Source of the DNA: Chitinophaga silvisoli | GTDB taxonomy: Bacteria > Bacteroidota > Bacteroidia > Chitinophagales > Chitinophagaceae | Reading direction: 5' to 3' | NCBI RefSeq assembly: GCF_003412465.1 | Contig: NZ_QTJV01000006.1 | Coordinates: forward strand, 620,001 to 684,000 | DNA length: 64,000 nucleotides | Shown: positions 60,875 through 64,000 of the stretch, one piece after another | Layout: every line of letters begins with the position of its first letter | Numbering within the stretch: position 1 is the first letter of the stretch | Notes under the pieces: model-generated | What the model saw: only the letters and a program-made list of their open reading frames with translations | Databases searched by the model: none | Told to the model about the DNA's origin: nothing | Program-made: the position numbers and the translations under genes

Positions 60875-62287
60875 TTATTTAGCCTGTTGCCAGCCGAAAT
60901 ACTGCTGTGCATTGTAAAAACAAATATCCTGTACCACCTTCCCTACCCACGCCAGATCATTCGGCAGTTCGCCATTTTCTATCTCCTGGCCAAACAACTC
61001 ACAAACAATCCTCCTGAAATACTCATGCCTGGGATAAGAAAGGAAACTCCTTGAATCCGTCAACATTCCCACAAACCGACTCAGCAAGCCCATATTGGAA
61101 AGCGCATTGATCTGCCTGATCATCCCATCCTTCTGATCCAAAAACCACCATGCAGAACCAAATTGCACCTTGCCCGCTATCGACCCGTCATTAAAATTAC
61201 CTATCATTGTAGCCAGCAACTCATTATCTGAGGGATTCAGGTTGTAAAGAATCGTCTTTGCCAACTGATCCTGGCTATCCAGTCTATCCAGGAATTTCGC
61301 CAAGGCTCTTGCCTGTGAAAAATCACCGATTGAATCCCAGCCCGTATCCGGGCCTAACTGGCGCATCATACGGGAATTGTTGTTCCGCAATGCACCCAGG
61401 TGATACTGCTGTACCCATCCTTTTTCCCAATCCCAGATCGCCAGTTGAACCAACAAGGCTGATTTGATCTGACGGATTTCAGGCAAAGTCAATTGTTTAC
61501 CTCCTCTTACTTTCAGGAAAACAGTATTGATCTCAGCATCTGTATAATCATCTGCATAGATTTCTTCTATGCCATGATCTGATACTGAACAACCTATACC
61601 GGCGAAGAAATCATGCCTGCTCTTCAGTGCAGCAAGCAAATCCTGGAAAGTGGAAATGCTTGTATTGGCAGCCTGCTCCAGTTTCCCGAGATAAGCGTTG
61701 TATTTGACGGGATCATCCACGTTCATCGCCTGGTCCGGGCGGAAGGCAGGCAGTATCGGTATTTCAAATCCTTCCTGTTTCAGCTGCTGATGATATTCCA
61801 ATGTATCAGCAGGATCATCCGTCGTACATACCAGCGCTACTTTCATCCGGCGCAGCAGGTTGCGGGTCGTGTAGTCCGGTGTCCGCAACAAATCATTGCA
61901 GGTAGCATAAATAGCTGCTGCAGACGAAGCATTCAGTATTTCAGTTACACCAAAGTAACGTTGTAATTCGAGGTGTGTCCAATGATACAGCGGGTTTCGT
62001 AATGTATAGGGAACTGTAGCCGCCCATTTCTCAAACTTCTCCCAATCCGAACGCTCACCAGTGCAATAGCTTTCATGCACTCCGTTTGTACGCATCGCTC
62101 TCCACTTATAGTGATCGCCATACAACCAGGCCTGTGTAATGTTTTCGAACCTGGTATCGGCTGCAATCTGTGCCGGCGGCAGGTGACAATGATAATCGAT
62201 CACGGGCATCTCCTTTGCATAGTCGTGATACAATTTCCTGGATGTCGCAGTACTCAACAGGAAATGTTCATCTAAAAACTGCTTCAT
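60875..62287 (-). CDS. uxaC: Glucuronate isomerase (uronate isomerase)
   Basis: 470 residues. It converts D-glucuronate to D-fructuronate and D-galacturonate to D-tagaturonate. An amidohydrolase-type fold with the metal motif DYHCHL at the start, TDDPADTLEYH, and the C-terminal half ending AQQYFGWQQAK. It lies 22 bases behind uxaA on the same strand, so the two form part of a hexuronate utilisation operon that continues past the window. No kdgK or kdgA is in view. Confidence 0.95.
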   Translation of the reverse strand: MKQFLDEHFLLSTATSRKLYHDYAKEMPVIDYHCHLPPAQIAADTRFENITQAWLYGDHYKWRAMRTNGVHESYCTGERSDWEKFEKWAATVPYTLRNPLYHWTHLELQRYFGVTEILNASSAAAIYATCNDLLRTPDYTTRNLLRRMKVALVCTTDDPADTLEYHQQLKQEGFEIPILPAFRPDQAMNVDDPVKYNAYLGKLEQAANTSISTFQDLLAALKSRHDFFAGIGCSVSDHGIEEIYADDYTDAEINTVFLKVRGGKQLTLPEIRQIKSALLVQLAIWDWEKGWVQQYHLGALRNNNSRMMRQLGPDTGWDSIGDFSQARALAKFLDRLDSQDQLAKTILYNLNPSDNELLATMIGNFNDGSIAGKVQFGSAWWFLDQKDGMIRQINALSNMGLLSRFVGMLTDSRSFLSYPRHEYFRRIVCELFGQEIENGELPNDLAWVGKVVQDICFYNAQQYFGWQQAK

Positions 62288-62309
62288 TATTGCTGATTAA
62301 AATGTTTTC

Positions 62310-63965
62310 TTATAATGAGACTCCTCTCTTCCAGGGAATGAAATCATCCTGTCCGTTCAGGACTGATTTGGCGGGCAATGTACCGCTGGCCACCTGGATC
62401 ACATGCTCCAGGATCCGCTCCCCTGCCTGTTGAATGGTCTCGTCCCCATCGATGATGGTACCGGTATTGATGTCAATGATATCCGGCATTTTTTCAAATA
62501 ACTTTGTATTGCTCGACAGTTTAATGACGGGGGTTACGGGATTGCCGGTAGGCGTACCCAGGCCTGTAGTGAATAAAACAATGGTAGCCCCCGCTCCTAC
62601 TTCGGCTGTTGTGGATTCCACATCGTTGCCGGGAGTGCATAGGAGATTAAGCCCCGGTTTCTTTACCTGCTGGGGATAGTCCAATACTTCTACCACCGGC
62701 GAGGTACCACCTTTCTTCGCAGCACCAGCACTTTTGATTGCATCCGTAATGAGGCCATCCTTGATATTGCCCGGTGAAGGGTTCATATCAAAACCGGAAC
62801 CTGCATCTTCCGCTCTTTTTTCATAAGTCCGCATCAGGTCTATGAAGCGCAGTGCATCTGTTTCCTGCACACAGCGGTCACTCATCTCCTGCTCTACCCC
62901 GCAAAGCTCGGGGAATTCAGATAAGATCACACTGCCACCAAGGGCAACGAGCAAATCGGACGTATAGCCAATAGCAGGATTCGCGGAAATACCGGAGAAG
63001 CCATCTGATCCACCGCATTCAAGACCAATGGTCAGTTTACTCAAGGGCGCGGGTTGACGGGTGACGGTATTGGCTTCTATCAAACCGGCAAAGGTTTGTC
63101 TGATCGCAGCAGATACCATGGCCTGCTCCGTGCCGATCGTTTGCTGGTCCAGGATGTATAGGGGTTTACTGAACCGGGGCGAGCGTTTTTTAATTTCATC
63201 CTGCAGCATGGTAATCTGCGCATTCTGGCAGCCCAGGCTCAAAACTGTAGCACCTGCTACATTTGCATGGGTGATGTAACCAGCCAGCAATCCACAGAGG
63301 GTTTGCGCATCCTGGCGGATGCCACCACAACCACCTTCATGAGTGAGAAATTTAATCCCGTCTACATTGGGAAAAACTTTTGATTGCCGGTAAGCTGTCT
63401 CGTTTTCTGTGTAGACAGTTTCCAGGATGCTTTCTTTGCTGGCACCCTGTTGAAACTGGTCTGCGAGTTGCTTTGCAAAAGCCGCGTATTTCTTAGGACG
63501 ACCATAACCCAGTGCATCAGTAAGTGCTTCTTTCAATACTTCCACATTCCTGTTTTCACAGAAGACCATGGGGATCACAAGCCAGTAGTTGCCCGTACCA
63601 ACGGTGCCATCTGCACGGTGGTAGCCCAGGAAAGTGCGGTCTTTCCAATGTGAAATGTCAGGCTGATGCCAGTCAGTTTTGCGCTGTGGGGCCAACTGAA
63701 AATCACTGGCAGCATGTTGTACATTGTTAGTCCCAATTCTGGCCCCGGCGGGCAGATCCTGTTTTGTCCTGCCTACAAGTACACCATACATGGTGATCGG
63801 TTCACCTGCTTTGAGTGCAGTTTCGGTAAATTTATGTTTGGCAGGCACGTCATCATACAGCGTGTACGATTGCCCGTTATCCTGTACGGTTTCTCCTTTT
63901 TTCAGGTCGGTTAATGCCACCACGACATTGTCATGTGGATGGACTTTTAAGATACTTCTTTTCAT
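62310..63965 (-). CDS. uxaA: Altronate dehydratase, full-length UxaA/UxaB-type
   Basis: 551 residues. The N-terminal ~90 residues are an SAF domain (RSILKVHPHDNVVVALTDLK), followed by the UxaA catalytic part with metal-binding cysteines (EGGCGGIRQDAQTLCGLL, LSLGCQNAQ, LECGGSDGFSGISANPAIG) and the conserved C-terminus (TTGLGTPTGNPVTPVIKLSS). It dehydrates D-altronate to 2-keto-3-deoxygluconate. First of two genes with uxaC; its promoter lies at or beyond 63966-64000, where only 35 bases remain. Confidence 0.95.
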   Translation of the reverse strand: MKRSILKVHPHDNVVVALTDLKKGETVQDNGQSYTLYDDVPAKHKFTETALKAGEPITMYGVLVGRTKQDLPAGARIGTNNVQHAASDFQLAPQRKTDWHQPDISHWKDRTFLGYHRADGTVGTGNYWLVIPMVFCENRNVEVLKEALTDALGYGRPKKYAAFAKQLADQFQQGASKESILETVYTENETAYRQSKVFPNVDGIKFLTHEGGCGGIRQDAQTLCGLLAGYITHANVAGATVLSLGCQNAQITMLQDEIKKRSPRFSKPLYILDQQTIGTEQAMVSAAIRQTFAGLIEANTVTRQPAPLSKLTIGLECGGSDGFSGISANPAIGYTSDLLVALGGSVILSEFPELCGVEQEMSDRCVQETDALRFIDLMRTYEKRAEDAGSGFDMNPSPGNIKDGLITDAIKSAGAAKKGGTSPVVEVLDYPQQVKKPGLNLLCTPGNDVESTTAEVGAGATIVLFTTGLGTPTGNPVTPVIKLSSNTKLFEKMPDIIDINTGTIIDGDETIQQAGERILEHVIQVASGTLPAKSVLNGQDDFIPWKRGVSL

Positions 63966-64000
63966 AGCACGGTTGTTTCTGCAGCTACTCTTTTGATCAA

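Noticed and set aside
1..64000. tRNA or rRNA genes
   Set aside because: No T-loop (GGTTCGANTC) within a cloverleaf arrangement and no rRNA-like stretch was seen on either strand.

Overview
The window reads as chromosomal DNA of a Bacteroidota member, most likely the family Chitinophagaceae (Chitinophaga-like). The evidence is lineage-typical families (SusC/RagA-type TonB protein with FecI/FecR, BT_3928-family DoxX protein, two DUF4252 proteins, DUF3276/PUR protein, DUF4142 lipoprotein), almost no Shine-Dalgarno sequences ahead of starts, and repeated TAnnTTTG -7 promoter boxes upstream of housekeeping genes. There are no rRNA or tRNA genes, no CRISPR array, no prophage and no insertion sequence. 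Most of the window is ordinary core genome in short operons separated by strong, often bidirectional, hairpin terminators.

Layout. 0-8.5 kb: ppa, an NlpC/P60 peptidase, two sigma/zinc-finger anti-sigma pairs, a periplasmic TPR protein and gyrA. 8.5-17.3 kb: a 34-codon candidate gene and a saccharopine dehydrogenase, a sirtuin, PAP2, EVE and LutA-like proteins, ribH, a TPR membrane protein, pdhA, and recF with a DUF721 gene. 17.3-26 kb: an ECF sigma/anti-sigma/DUF4252 regulon with a visible ECF-type autopromoter, an orphan dipeptide-type permease with a BT_3928 protein, folP-cdaA, and an FKBP lipoprotein with a DHH phosphoesterase. 26-39 kb: ndk, a XerC/D recombinase with a duplicated tail, a PI-PLC-like lipoprotein, a four-gene operon (unknown protein, multi-pass membrane protein, histidine kinase, LuxR-type regulator), and a tightly coupled operon of a PIG-L deacetylase, two unrecorded ~55-residue membrane proteins and a sodium:solute symporter. 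38.5-39.1 kb is non-coding and looks like a structured RNA gene. 39-44 kb: a FecI/FecR/SusC unit without SusD. 44-58 kb: pyrR-pyrB, a PrxQ-type peroxiredoxin, pruA, prfB, a TspO-like protein, pgi, a PUR protein, an ABC exporter, purC, a DnaQ/GIY-YIG nuclease and a DUF4142 lipoprotein. 58-60.9 kb: a TetR regulator with matching operators, an Old Yellow Enzyme gene carrying an internal duplication and a shortened tail, then a 53-bp tandem repeat array. 60.9-64 kb: uxaC and uxaA for hexuronate breakdown.

Points most worth attention: prfB has its programmed frameshift site but the in-frame stop is UAA rather than the usual UGA; the 38.5-38.85 kb structured RNA candidate; the 30.2-32.8 kb split-sensor operon; the two coupled small membrane proteins; the TetR/OYE operator set with its damaged target gene and repeat array. 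None can be proved novel from sequence alone.
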